From assembly GCA_934621385.1 (NCBI GenBank), contig CAKTUI010000014.1, positions 1 to 56,012 of the forward strand: a stretch of 56,012 bases of DNA, in the 5' to 3' direction. The position numbers and the translations under genes are program-made. The notes under the pieces were generated by a model. That model had not been told where the DNA came from, searched no databases, and saw only the letters and a program-made list of their open reading frames with translations. Positions 1 to 8,767 of the stretch are shown piece after piece; the first letter of the stretch is position 1, and the number at the start of each line of letters is the position of its first letter. The stretch comes from an uncultured Kiritimatiellota bacterium. GTDB taxonomy: Bacteria; Verrucomicrobiota; Kiritimatiellia; RFP12; UBA1067.

Positions 1-104
1 CTTGAGTGTCGCGTATTTGGCAAATCAGAAACCGCCTGCTTATCTATCGGGTGTCGTTTCTATTTGACAAACTGGGGTGGCCCGAACAAGAAATAGTAAA
101 CGAA

Positions 105-132
105 AACCCAGCGACAGAATCGTCACTGGGTT
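105..132. repeat. Inverted repeat upstream of ddl
   Basis: AACCCAG at 105-111 pairs with CTGGGTT at 126-132, and the stem extends inward through GAC/GTC with one mismatch, leaving a loop of about 6 nt. On the minus strand it is followed by TTTTCG, so it could end a minus-strand transcript. On the plus strand no T tract follows. The role is not established. The rest of 1-236 holds no gene that I can support. Confidence 0.5.
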
Positions 133-144
133 CGTTGCCGCAAC

Positions 145-166
145 ACTAAACTTTCGTTTAGTTTTT
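145..166 (+). terminator. Probable intrinsic terminator
   Basis: CTAAAC (146-151), loop TTTC, GTTTAG (156-161) and then TTTTT (162-166) form a short A+T-rich stem followed by a T tract. It would end a plus-strand gene lying left of the window and so separate it from the ddl-fts operon. The stem is only 6 bp. Confidence 0.5.
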
Positions 167-218
167 CAATCGGCTGGGTTTGCGCGGCTGGTGACTTGTA
201 GACGCAAAAGGCGGAGAA

Positions 219-227
219 TGGTATAAT
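219..227 (+). promoter_or_regulatory. Extended -10 promoter of ddl-fts operon
   Basis: TGGTATAAT ends 9 nt before the ddl ATG at 237. With usual geometry transcription would start about 3 nt before the ATG, leaving no room for a ribosome-binding site. No convincing -35 box is visible. Confidence 0.7.
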
Positions 228-236
228 AGCGGACAA

Positions 237-1133
237 ATGGAAAAGATAGTGGTTTTGATGGGCGGAACCTCGAATGAGCGTGAGGTTTCGCTGGTGAGCG
301 GCAAGAACATTGCCGATGCCCTCCGTTCGCTCGGTAAGTACGAGGTCATCCCGATTGACCTGAAAAGCGACTCTCTCGACGAACTCCCCGAGCACGTGGA
401 CAAGGTCTACATTGCCCTTCACGGCGGCTGGGGCGAAAACGGCGGCGTACAGGCCGCCCTCGATACGCGGCGGATACCCTACACGGGGCCGGGTGCCGTG
501 GCCTCCCAGATTGCGATGGATAAGGTGCGTACGAAGCGCGTCCTTGAGTCGAAAGGCGTTCCCACGGCCAAGTGGGTACTCGCGGGGTCTGAGACCGCAA
601 CGTGTCCCCTTCCGCTGCCCGTTGTCGTCAAGCCGCCGTGCGACGGCTCGTCCGTCGGAATTTCGAAGGTGACGAACGAAGCGGAATGGAAGCCCGCCCT
701 TTCCGCCGCCTTTGCCTCCATGCACAGGGGGGGCGATGCCGCGCTTGTCGAGGAGTTCATTCCCGGGCGCGAGATGACCGTCGGCGTCATCGACGGCGTG
801 GCCCTGCCCGTCATTGAGATTGTCGCGCCGGGCGGCTGGTACGGATACAACGAGAAGTACAAGTCGAACGAAACGCGCTACCCCTTTCTCGAAGAGTCCG
901 ACCTCGCGACTGAACTGCAGAAACTTGCCGTCGATGCCTACAGGGCCGTCGGCTGCCGTGGCGTGACGCGGGTCGACTTCCGCGTGTCGACCCAGGGTCG
1001 GTGCTATGTCCTTGAGCTGAACACATCCCCCGGCTTTACCGCTCACTCGCTTGTGCCGAAGGCCGGCATGCGGACGGGGCTTTCGTTCGCCGGCGTATGC
1101 GACCGCATTCTCGCATCCGCCGCGCATGACTAA
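237..1133 (+). CDS. ddl: D-alanine--D-alanine ligase
   Basis: ATP-grasp ligase that joins two D-alanines for the peptidoglycan stem peptide, in the cytoplasm. The 298-residue protein opens with VLMGGTSNEREVSLVSG, the typical Ddl N-terminus. It has the ATP-grasp segment PVVVKPPCDGSSVGISKV near residue 130 and the C-terminal metal and substrate site VLELNTSPGFTAHSLVPKAG. Length is normal for the DdlB type. It is first in a plus-strand run with ftsQ, ftsA, ftsZ and mutL, the usual distal part of the division and cell wall (dcw) cluster. The start is fixed by the -10 box 9 nt upstream. Transcription is probably near-leaderless. Confidence 0.95.
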   Translation: MEKIVVLMGGTSNEREVSLVSGKNIADALRSLGKYEVIPIDLKSDSLDELPEHVDKVYIALHGGWGENGGVQAALDTRRIPYTGPGAVASQIAMDKVRTKRVLESKGVPTAKWVLAGSETATCPLPLPVVVKPPCDGSSVGISKVTNEAEWKPALSAAFASMHRGGDAALVEEFIPGREMTVGVIDGVALPVIEIVAPGGWYGYNEKYKSNETRYPFLEESDLATELQKLAVDAYRAVGCRGVTRVDFRVSTQGRCYVLELNTSPGFTAHSLVPKAGMRTGLSFAGVCDRILASAAHD

Positions 1134-1162
1134 TCATTAGGAAGGTCAAGGCATCCCATTGC

Positions 1163-1987
1163 ATGAAGGCCAATAAGATAGAAAAGAAATCCGGCAAGCA
1201 CCGCGTACTCACGTTCCTCGCCCTGATTCTCGTCGGCGCGGCCCTCTGCGGAATCGCGGTTGCCTACTCAAAGTTGCGAGACCTGTGGCTTGAGCAGTTC
1301 GTCATCACCGACCCCAACACGCAGGTCTCCGTCAACTCGGGACGGCTCGTCAAGGGGGATGTCATAGCGGAGGAATTCGGCCTTCGCAAGGGCGCCAATC
1401 TCGCCCTCATCGACTACGACAGTTGCCGCACAAAGGCCTTGGAGCACAATCCGGCCATCCGCTCCCTCTCCGTGACCCGTCTGCCGCCAAACCGAATTGA
1501 AATTGCCGTCGTCGAGCGCCAGCCAATCGTTCGGCTGAAGCTGAAGGATCGCAAAGCGGCGGAGAGAGGCTGTGTTGCGGATGCCGATGGCGTGGCCTTT
1601 CGCTGTTTTCGCCGCGACATGACGGAAATGCTGCCCATCATCCGCGAGCGAAACGATCGCGCCACACAATGGGGCGTGCGCCTGACGGGGCGCAAGCTCG
1701 CCGCCCTGCGGCTTATCGAACTCGCCTCGGACAGCGAGTTCTCCGAACTCGCCATTCTGGAAGTCGACACCACCCACCCCGACTACCTGATTGCCACACT
1801 CGGCAACTATTCCATCGCCAAAATCGCCTGGGATGGAATGGACGCACCGACACCCGCGAACCAGAAGAACCTCGTTGCCCGATTGAGAACCCTGCTTGCA
1901 GCCATCCGAGCCTCGACAGGCCTCGGCATCAAAACCTGGGACGCAACACAACCCAATACGGTCTACGCAAAGGAACCCACCCCATGA
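1163..1987 (+). CDS. ftsQ: Cell division protein FtsQ (POTRA domain)
   Basis: Single-pass membrane protein of 274 residues. It has a basic N-terminus, one transmembrane helix at about residues 19-37 (VLTFLALILVGAALCGIAVA) and a periplasmic POTRA/FtsQ domain (about 45-115, ending in PPNRIEIAVVERQPIV). FtsQ links the early FtsA-FtsZ ring to later wall-synthesis proteins. Sequence conservation is modest, but the position between ddl and ftsA is the classical one. Its TGA overlaps the ftsA start as ATGA. No strong ribosome-binding site is visible before the ATG. Confidence 0.85.
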   Translation: MKANKIEKKSGKHRVLTFLALILVGAALCGIAVAYSKLRDLWLEQFVITDPNTQVSVNSGRLVKGDVIAEEFGLRKGANLALIDYDSCRTKALEHNPAIRSLSVTRLPPNRIEIAVVERQPIVRLKLKDRKAAERGCVADADGVAFRCFRRDMTEMLPIIRERNDRATQWGVRLTGRKLAALRLIELASDSEFSELAILEVDTTHPDYLIATLGNYSIAKIAWDGMDAPTPANQKNLVARLRTLLAAIRASTGLGIKTWDATQPNTVYAKEPTP

Positions 1988-3186
1988 CCAACATCTACGC
2001 CGCCCTTGAAATCGGCACGACGCGGACCGTCCTTGCCGTTGGCGAGGCCGAGTCCGGCGGGCGACTTCGCATCACGTGCCACGCGAAAATCCCCTCGACG
2101 GGCGTTCGCAAGAGCCAGATTATCGACATCCACCAGGCGACGCAATCCATTCGGAGCGTCCTCCACGAGATTGAGAAGAAGCAGGAGAAGTCCGGCTCGT
2201 CCATTACGATCGGCAATGCCTTTCTCGCCATTTCGGGTCAGCACATCAAGAGTGATTCGTACATGGGGATGACTCAGGTCCAGGGCGACCGCGTCAATGC
2301 GGACGACATCACCGCCGTCGGCGAAAACGCCCGCCAGATGCCGCTCCCGAAGGGTCGGGAACTGCTGGACATCGTCGACCGCGACTATGAGCTGGATGCG
2401 CTCGGCGGCATTGCCGACCCGAAGGGCATGGCCGGCCGCGTCCTCAAACTGAACACCCTTCTTATCCACGCCGACCACAACCGCATTCAGGATGCGCGGA
2501 TGGCGGCCAACGGTGCCCACCTTGAGATTCGCGAGCCGCTGTTCGCCACGACTTGCGCGGCGGATGCCGTCCTTGAGGACTACGAGCGGAAGAACGGCGT
2601 GCTGGTGCTCGATCTCGGGGGTGGTTCAACGGGCTATGCCGTCTATTCGGACGGCTACTTGGCCGCCTCCGGCGTGATTGGCGTTGGCGGCGACCACGTG
2701 ACGAACGACATCGCCAACGCCTTCCAAACGACCCAGGGCCAAGCCGAGCAACTAAAGCTGCACGAGGCCTCCGCCACGCTCGGTGCCGAGGACGGCGAAT
2801 CGGTCCGCGTGAAGATCCAAGGTTCCTCCCCTCTCATGGAATCTCGCACGGTCTCGCGCCGTGCACTCGACACCGTCGTCAACGCCCGCTTGCGTGAACT
2901 CTTCGCCGTCATCCGCGAAACACTTGAGGAGCAGGACCTCCTCACGCGCCTGCACGCGGGCATCGTGCTGACGGGCGGCGGCGCGGCGATGCGAAACATC
3001 GACGCGCTCGTCCAACGCGAACTTGGTGCCAACGTCCGCATCGGGCGGCCCATTCATGTGGACGGGCTTGAGGAAGAGGCCTTTCCGGCGGCCTTTGCGA
3101 CAATTGCGGGCGTTCTTCAGTACGCCTACCGAAACTACGAGGAAAAGCCCTTCCTCAAGAGCATCTTTGGAGGACTTTTCAAGTGA
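1984..3186 (+). CDS. ftsA: Cell division protein FtsA
   Basis: Actin-fold ATPase that tethers FtsZ to the membrane. The 400-residue protein has the phosphate-1 loop at its N-terminus (AALEIGTTRTVLAVGE), the phosphate-2 loop (GVLVLDLGGGSTGYAVYSDG) near residue 210 and the adenosine motif (GIVLTGGGAAMRNIDALV) near residue 325. The start is the ATG overlapping the ftsQ stop (ATGA); an open frame runs further upstream, but that part lies inside ftsQ. The end KPFLKSIFGGLFK resembles the amphipathic membrane-targeting helix of FtsA. The stop overlaps the GTG of ftsZ. Confidence 0.93.
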   Translation: MTNIYAALEIGTTRTVLAVGEAESGGRLRITCHAKIPSTGVRKSQIIDIHQATQSIRSVLHEIEKKQEKSGSSITIGNAFLAISGQHIKSDSYMGMTQVQGDRVNADDITAVGENARQMPLPKGRELLDIVDRDYELDALGGIADPKGMAGRVLKLNTLLIHADHNRIQDARMAANGAHLEIREPLFATTCAADAVLEDYERKNGVLVLDLGGGSTGYAVYSDGYLAASGVIGVGGDHVTNDIANAFQTTQGQAEQLKLHEASATLGAEDGESVRVKIQGSSPLMESRTVSRRALDTVVNARLRELFAVIRETLEEQDLLTRLHAGIVLTGGGAAMRNIDALVQRELGANVRIGRPIHVDGLEEEAFPAAFATIAGVLQYAYRNYEEKPFLKSIFGGLFK

Positions 3187-4295
3187 ACGCCGCATCATCC
3201 ATGCTTCTGATTGGCATTGGCGGAGCCGGTGCCGCGATGGCCCGTGGCATCAACCGAGCCTTTGGCGAAGATGTCCGCTTCATGATCGCCGACACGGATG
3301 CCTCGACGGGCGTACCCGGCGGCCCCTTCACCCTTCTCGGCGGCGACCGACTGTCGGGACGCGGCACGGGCGGTGATGTCGTCGCAGCGCGTCTCGCGGC
3401 AGAGGACTCCGTTCAGATGCTGGACGAATCGCTGGAAAGCGTTCGCCTGGCCGTCATCGTCACGGCCCTCGGCGGCGGCACGGGCGGCGGTGCCACGCTT
3501 GAGGCGGTCAAGCATCTGAACGAGCGCGGCATTCCCTCCATCGTCTTCGCCACGCTCCCCTTCGCTTTCGAGGGCGAGGATCGGCAACGGAACGCACGGG
3601 GTGTCATGACAATGATTGAGGAGTCGGCCAGTGCCACGTTCTTCATTCCCCTCGACAAGCTCATTGGCGACAGTGACAATATGGCCGAAGCCATGCGCCG
3701 CGCCGTCGACACCCTCGCCTCGGGCATTACGCTCTTCTGGCGACTGGTCGGCAAGCCCGGCTACATCCGACTGGATGCCGAGCGCATCCGCCACATCGTC
3801 ACACACGCCGGCCGCGGCAGATTCGCCGCCGTCACCGTGCAGGGACCCAACCGTGCGAAAGATGCCGTCGACGCGCTTGCCCGCGCCCAGATCCTGACAT
3901 CCGGCTCCGGCCCCGTCCGCGCCATTCTTTGCGGCATTCTTGCTGGCGAAGACCTTCGCCTCTCAGAAGTCGGTAGCATCGCCTCCGGCGTTCGCACCAC
4001 CTTTGGCGAGCACTGCACTTTCGAACTCGCGACCGTCAATGACGAGGCAACATTCGCGGGACGCATTTCCGTCGTCCTGATGCTCTTTGAGGCAAGCGGA
4101 CGCGACGAGGCTGTCGCCGCGAAAAAGGGTGGCGCGGGAACGACAGTAGGCGGTGGGCGGCGCAAGCCTCGCGCCATTCTTGGCCAGGGCCCGAGCGGTC
4201 GCGGACGCTTCAACAACTCCGAACCGACCATCTGGAACGGCGAGGATCTCGACACGCCAACCTATCTCCGTCGTGGCATCAACTTGGACTTCTGA
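3183..4295 (+). CDS. ftsZ: Cell division protein FtsZ, divergent
   Basis: Tubulin-like GTPase of 370 residues, with a GTG start overlapping the ftsA stop. It has the nucleotide-binding start GIGGAGAAMARGI and the G-box region ALGGGTGGGATLEAV (tubulin signature, normally GGGTGTG). The C-terminal end LDTPTYLRRGINLDF resembles the DIPAFLRRQ tail that binds FtsA and ZipA. The synergy-loop region, normally NxDFxD, reads GYIRLDAERIRHIV: the Asn is Arg and the second Asp is not in its usual place. That loop completes the GTPase site of the neighbouring subunit, so hydrolysis may be altered. Context (ftsQ-ftsA-ftsZ) makes the assignment firm despite divergence. Confidence 0.9.
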   Translation: MNAASSMLLIGIGGAGAAMARGINRAFGEDVRFMIADTDASTGVPGGPFTLLGGDRLSGRGTGGDVVAARLAAEDSVQMLDESLESVRLAVIVTALGGGTGGGATLEAVKHLNERGIPSIVFATLPFAFEGEDRQRNARGVMTMIEESASATFFIPLDKLIGDSDNMAEAMRRAVDTLASGITLFWRLVGKPGYIRLDAERIRHIVTHAGRGRFAAVTVQGPNRAKDAVDALARAQILTSGSGPVRAILCGILAGEDLRLSEVGSIASGVRTTFGEHCTFELATVNDEATFAGRISVVLMLFEASGRDEAVAAKKGGAGTTVGGGRRKPRAILGQGPSGRGRFNNSEPTIWNGEDLDTPTYLRRGINLDF

Positions 4296-4296
4296 A

Positions 4297-6150
4297 ATGA
4301 TCAATCGAGACGGACATGTACACGTTCTACCCCTTCATGTGGCAAATAAGATTGCCGCAGGCGAAGTCGTGGAACGTCCCGCCTCCGTCGTCAAGGAACT
4401 CGTTGAGAACGCCATTGATGCCGGCTCGGGGAAGATTGCGATTTCCATCGTTCAGGGCGGGCGAAAGCTTGTCGCCGTCCAGGACGACGGGTGCGGCATG
4501 ACGAAGGACGATGCCATTCTTAGTCTTGAACGGCAGGCCACCTCGAAAATCCTCGATGTCAATGACATTGAGAAAATCGACACCCTCGGCTTTCGCGGCG
4601 AGGCGATTCCCTCCATTGCCTCCGTCTCTCGCTTCACTCTGAAGACGCGGCGAAAAGAGTCCGACGAGGGGACGCTCCTTCAAGTCGATGCCGGAAATCT
4701 TGTCGAAGTCCGCACCACCGGGTGTCCGCCCGGCACGCTTGTCGAGGTCCGCGATCTCTTCTGCAATGTTCCGGCGCGGCGCAAGTTCCTTCGGTCCTAT
4801 GCGACTGAAGAGAGTCATGTCAAGACCATCTTCACCGTGCATGCGCTCGCCCATCCACACATTGGCTTCTCCCTCTCGATTGATGGACGAGAACTCTACC
4901 GACTGGCCGCTGCGGAATCCATGGAAGACCGTGTGCGCGACCTCTTCGGCGAAACTTTTGTCGAGTCACTTCTCCCCGTTCAGACACTGGAGGACGAGGG
5001 ATCCGTCCGCATCTCCGGCTTTATCGAGAAACCGAATCTCAATACGCCGACCCGCCGTGACCAGTACATCTTCGTCAACGGCCGTCCAGCCACGGCCCCG
5101 TCAATCGCCTATGCGATTCGCGAATCCTATCCCCGTCGGCAGGGAGACTTTCGGCCAGCCCTCATTCTTTTTATCGATGTTCCGCCAGAGCAGGTTGACG
5201 TCAACGTCCACCCGACCAAGCGCGAAGTGCGTTTTCGCGACAACGCCGCCGTCAAGCGTTCACTGATGGCCGCCTTTGACCGTACATTGGGACTTTCCAC
5301 GATGGAGACCCCGAACCCGCACCCGGCCGCAGTTGAAATGCGTCCAGCGGAACCAATTGGCCTTCAGGTCCGGTCCGCGCCAATCGCCGCACCCACCCAC
5401 CATCCGTCGGAACCGAAGGTTTTCACCGCCAAGACAGCGATGCCCGCACCCCTTCTGAGGAATGACGCGGGAGCACCCGTACAGGAGACTGTCCCCACCC
5501 CAGTCCCAGCAGCCGTTCCCGTTACCATCGATCTTCCCCTTGCGGACGACGAGATGCGCACGAAACCCTGGGCCTGGTTTAAGTTCCTCGCGACGACGGC
5601 TTCGGGTTATCTTCTGATAGAAACGGATTCAGGAGTCGTGACACTCAATCCCCACGCCGCGCGCGAACGCATCGCCTTTGAGAAACTGCTCCATTCCGCC
5701 AAAGAGTCGAACCTTCCTGGGGGATTCTCCCAGACACTTCTCATCCCCGAAACGGTTCAGCTCTCACCGCCCGAGTTCGCTCGCATTTCCGCCGCACGGC
5801 CGGTCATCGAGTCCATGGGCTTCAAACTGGAGGAGTTTGGGACGGGCACATTCAAGGTCGATGCCATCCCCCAATTGGTTGAAGGACTGTCGCCAGCCAC
5901 GATTCTGCCGACCATCGCCCGCGATCTGGCGGACGGCCGACGCACGGGGGAGCGGTGGCGCGAAGAACTCATTGCGAAGTCAATCGCCCGCTCATTCGCC
6001 GGAATGTCCCTCAACCTCACGGAGGCAAGCGCCGTACGCCTGGTCGAAGAACTCGCCGCGTGCCGTATGCCCTATGTTTGCCCTCGCGGGAAGCCAATTA
6101 TGATTTTCACATCAACGCGCGAACTGAACCGAAAGTTCGCCCGCGACTAA
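4297..6150 (+). CDS. mutL: DNA mismatch repair protein MutL
   Basis: GHKL ATPase that couples MutS mismatch recognition to downstream repair. The 617-residue protein starts MINRDGHVHVLP; an in-frame extension upstream lies in ftsZ and was rejected. Visible motifs are KIAAGEVVERPASVVKELVE, NAIDAG, DDGCGM and GFRGEAIPSI (the ATPase site), and VDVNVHPTKREVRF at the end of the transducer domain. A Pro/Ala-rich linker (about 340-420) leads to the dimerisation domain. There the endonuclease motif DQHAxxExxxxE appears as NPHAARERIAFE, and CPRGKPIMI replaces the usual CPHGRP. The lost Asp suggests weak or absent nicking activity. It follows ftsZ after one base. mutS is not in the window. Confidence 0.95.
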   Translation: MINRDGHVHVLPLHVANKIAAGEVVERPASVVKELVENAIDAGSGKIAISIVQGGRKLVAVQDDGCGMTKDDAILSLERQATSKILDVNDIEKIDTLGFRGEAIPSIASVSRFTLKTRRKESDEGTLLQVDAGNLVEVRTTGCPPGTLVEVRDLFCNVPARRKFLRSYATEESHVKTIFTVHALAHPHIGFSLSIDGRELYRLAAAESMEDRVRDLFGETFVESLLPVQTLEDEGSVRISGFIEKPNLNTPTRRDQYIFVNGRPATAPSIAYAIRESYPRRQGDFRPALILFIDVPPEQVDVNVHPTKREVRFRDNAAVKRSLMAAFDRTLGLSTMETPNPHPAAVEMRPAEPIGLQVRSAPIAAPTHHPSEPKVFTAKTAMPAPLLRNDAGAPVQETVPTPVPAAVPVTIDLPLADDEMRTKPWAWFKFLATTASGYLLIETDSGVVTLNPHAARERIAFEKLLHSAKESNLPGGFSQTLLIPETVQLSPPEFARISAARPVIESMGFKLEEFGTGTFKVDAIPQLVEGLSPATILPTIARDLADGRRTGERWREELIAKSIARSFAGMSLNLTEASAVRLVEELAACRMPYVCPRGKPIMIFTSTRELNRKFARD

Positions 6151-6156
6151 CGAGCA

Positions 6157-7077
6157 CTACCATGTGCGAAGAGCCTCCTCAAGTTGAGGCAGGTTATCGT
6201 GCAAGGACAACTTGAAGGGAATCCGCTCACAAACAGGACGCAACATCCGAAAGACGCGCCCAGAAAGAACCTTTACCTCGCCGGGTATGCGGCCGCCCTC
6301 CACCAGTTGCGCCAAAAACCGCCGCGGCATCTCCTCCCACAGACCGCGCAGGCCCTTCTCGGGCTCCACGATCATGCTCAAATCCATCAGCCGTTCATGC
6401 GTCTGCGCGTCAATGGCCGCCAGAAGGTAGATGCAACGGGAGCGGGGCTTCTCAACCATCATCTTCGGAATCAGGCGGAAATCGACTTCAATCGCCATTT
6501 CCTTGATGAACGGGAGTTCCTTGGCTTTCTCAAGTTGAGCCAACGGCAACGAAACAACTTCCTCATGCGGGCGAGGCTTAGGGACAACCAGCGGACGGTC
6601 CGACCAGGTGCCGTCACGATCCTCAACACGTGCAAAGATGGCCTTCTCGGCGGCAAACTTCAGCGGCAGATTGCGCTCGGACTCAATGCGCAGCAAAATG
6701 CCGTATGTCTCCCAGAATATCCGTGCGCACAGAGCCTCCTGTGCCGGTGTCAGCGGGCAGGGAACATAGCCAGGGTCATGACGAAAGAGCTGGGGCGTAC
6801 CATCCGCAAGAATGTCAAGTTCGAAGTGCGGCAACTCCATCGGCGTTTGGTAAAAGCCGAAATTCCGATCCAGATTCGTCCGAACGAAATCGTGGAAGGT
6901 CTGCCACCCCTCAAGAAAGAGTGCGCGGACTCTCATGTCCTTGCGCGGACCGCCACCCAAGATGCAAAAGAAGTATGGAATGACGGTTCCACGCGGCTTA
7001 ATCGCCCAGTGGTAGGACGAGACGGCCTCCCAAAGCCCGAGGCCGTCCATCCGCCGCGCAATCTCAAGGGCCGTCAT
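6157..7077 (-). CDS. Conserved hypothetical protein
   Basis: A 306-residue soluble protein with no signal peptide or membrane segment. I do not recognise its family with confidence. It starts TALEIARRMDGLGLWEAV and has several Pro- and Trp-rich conserved-looking stretches, for example FFCILGGGPRKDMRVRALF and FKLSLHDNLPQLEEAL. Its ATG overlaps the stop of the GH31 gene upstream (ATGA), so the two are probably co-translated. It ends only 6 bp from the convergent mutL stop, with no obvious terminator between. Confidence 0.75.
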   Translation of the reverse strand: MTALEIARRMDGLGLWEAVSSYHWAIKPRGTVIPYFFCILGGGPRKDMRVRALFLEGWQTFHDFVRTNLDRNFGFYQTPMELPHFELDILADGTPQLFRHDPGYVPCPLTPAQEALCARIFWETYGILLRIESERNLPLKFAAEKAIFARVEDRDGTWSDRPLVVPKPRPHEEVVSLPLAQLEKAKELPFIKEMAIEVDFRLIPKMMVEKPRSRCIYLLAAIDAQTHERLMDLSMIVEPEKGLRGLWEEMPRRFLAQLVEGGRIPGEVKVLSGRVFRMLRPVCERIPFKLSLHDNLPQLEEALRTW

Positions 7078-8714
7078 TCTTCGAACGAAGCACCCTGACG
7101 GACAAAATACGGAAGACGCGAAATCGGCGTCTTGACCGAAATCTCGATCGGCCCATTCACGACTACACCGTCATCCGCCACCCAAGTCCCGGGCGGAATC
7201 ACGACTTTGCGCTCCTGCGCACCCTTCACAATCTGCGGCGCAACGAGAAGGTCAGAACCCATCATGAACTGATCGGTGACGGATTCCCAGCCGTGTCCGG
7301 GGAATTCGTACTCCATCGACCGCAGCATCGGCTCCCCCGTCTTTGCGGAAGCCTTGGCCACACGGAGGATGTAGGGCGTGAACTTCATTCGCAGCCACGC
7401 GGCATCCCGAACAGCCTTGAACATCTCGCCCTTGAGCAAGCGCCATGGCGCCGCCGAGAACTGCATCATGGGCGCAAGTGCATGAACCTGCGCACTGCGC
7501 ACGAAGATCTCGGGTTCGTAGGGATACGGGGCATCGGGCGCAAATGCCATCCACGAACCCGAGGCAATCATATCGGGGCAGACGAATGGATAACCGAGCA
7601 AACCCGCATGAATCATGTGCGGGACAAGCATCTGGACAGCCCGCCAGCTGTGGTCCTTGTCGCACAGGCGCTGCACCAGCGGCTGGCCGCCCTGCTTGAA
7701 ACAGGCCCGGTACTCGTTCAGGGGGAACTGAAGACCAATCTTCGCGTATGCCTCACAGAGTTCGGAGGGTGTCGCCTTCTTGTGCGTTATGTAGGGTTCC
7801 GGATAGCTGTCCATGTCGCCGGCATCAAGCTTGAAACCATCAATGCCGATTTCCGTTTGGAGCCGCCGCAGTTCACGGGAGAACCAGTTCACGCCAATCG
7901 GATCCGTCAAGTCCAAGTTTGCACTCTTGCCATTCCACCACCGAACGGGCTTCGGGTCACCGGGCTTTCCGCACAGCAGTCCACCGGCCTTCGTCCGCCG
8001 GCCCGAGTCAAGCATCCCGAGCGCAAGTTCGCGGTAGCCGGGCGAGTCCATCGACACGAACGGACAGACCCACAACATCACTTTCCAACCCATTCCATGA
8101 AGTTCGTCTACCATCGCCTTCGGGTTTGAGAAGCGACGCGGATCGAACTGCCAGATGCCGTAGCCGAACTGCCACGTGTCGTCAATCATCAGAACGCCCC
8201 CCGAGGGGAAGCCGTTCTCCTTAATCGCCCGGGCATAGGCCAAGATGTCCTTCTGGTTCTGGTTGTAGGTCAACTCGACCCAGGTGTTCCACTGGGGTTT
8301 CTCGATGAGCGCGAGATCGGGCAACTTGCCGGATGCGGGGAAGTGCTTCCGAGCCGCCGCGAGAAAGGCCTCCTTCAGCGTCTTTCCAGCCGATACGACC
8401 TCAATCGGCGCATCGCCCTCCAGCTGAATCGTCCCATTGGTAATCGTGCAGGCGAACGCCTTGTCACTCCACACATAACGACCTTTCGAAGAGAGGAGGA
8501 ACGGCACAGCCTGGTTGCTATAGTTATTCGAGCGAATATCAAACTTGTAGGACTTCGCCTTCAGTCCATAAGGGACATCCGAACCAAACAGCGTCGCACC
8601 GCCATACCATCCCTCGCCATCCTGAATGTCTACATTCAGGTGCTCGCCGAAAACCGCCGCCGAAACCAGGGCGGCCATGGCGAGAATCGTCGTCTTCTTC
8701 ACTTCTTTTCTCAT
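7074..8714 (-). CDS. Secreted glycoside hydrolase family 31
   Basis: A 546-residue protein with a signal peptide (KKTTILAMAALVSAAVFGEH) and a GH31 (beta/alpha)8 barrel. Barrel segments include GGVLMIDDTWQFGYGIWQFD near residue 160 and GMGWKVMLWVCPF. The likely catalytic nucleophile is the first Asp in GIDGFKLDAGD near residue 295. The form FKLDAGD and the short length are more like the myogenesis-regulating-glycosidase branch than the large alpha-glucosidases, so the substrate (alpha-glucoside or alpha-galactoside) is uncertain. The start follows an AAGGAACG ribosome-binding site. A promoter box lies about 45 nt upstream, at the 3' end of the fumarase gene. Confidence 0.85.
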   Translation of the reverse strand: MRKEVKKTTILAMAALVSAAVFGEHLNVDIQDGEGWYGGATLFGSDVPYGLKAKSYKFDIRSNNYSNQAVPFLLSSKGRYVWSDKAFACTITNGTIQLEGDAPIEVVSAGKTLKEAFLAAARKHFPASGKLPDLALIEKPQWNTWVELTYNQNQKDILAYARAIKENGFPSGGVLMIDDTWQFGYGIWQFDPRRFSNPKAMVDELHGMGWKVMLWVCPFVSMDSPGYRELALGMLDSGRRTKAGGLLCGKPGDPKPVRWWNGKSANLDLTDPIGVNWFSRELRRLQTEIGIDGFKLDAGDMDSYPEPYITHKKATPSELCEAYAKIGLQFPLNEYRACFKQGGQPLVQRLCDKDHSWRAVQMLVPHMIHAGLLGYPFVCPDMIASGSWMAFAPDAPYPYEPEIFVRSAQVHALAPMMQFSAAPWRLLKGEMFKAVRDAAWLRMKFTPYILRVAKASAKTGEPMLRSMEYEFPGHGWESVTDQFMMGSDLLVAPQIVKGAQERKVVIPPGTWVADDGVVVNGPIEISVKTPISRLPYFVRQGASFEE

Positions 8715-8758
8715 TGTCGTTCCTTTTGCTGTACGTCCGCAAGGGACGGCTTGCCCTT

Positions 8759-8767
8759 ATTATACCA
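8759..8767 (-). promoter_or_regulatory. Extended -10 promoter of the GH31 gene
   Basis: On the minus strand the sequence reads TTTGGTATAAT, overlapping the stop codon of the fumarase beta gene. A leader of about 37 nt follows, with a small inverted repeat (AAGGG...CCCTT) and an AAGGAACG ribosome-binding site before the ATG at 8714. Confidence 0.65.

Noticed and set aside
63..91. TTGACA at 63-68 as a promoter
   Set aside because: No -10 box at 16-18 bp downstream.
123..1127. Long minus-strand frame opposite ddl
   Set aside because: Shadow of the high-G+C coding sequence of ddl, with no recognisable motifs.
1669..1983. N-terminal extension of FtsA
   Set aside because: It overlaps ftsQ completely in another frame; the ATGA overlap at 1984 gives the normal FtsA start.
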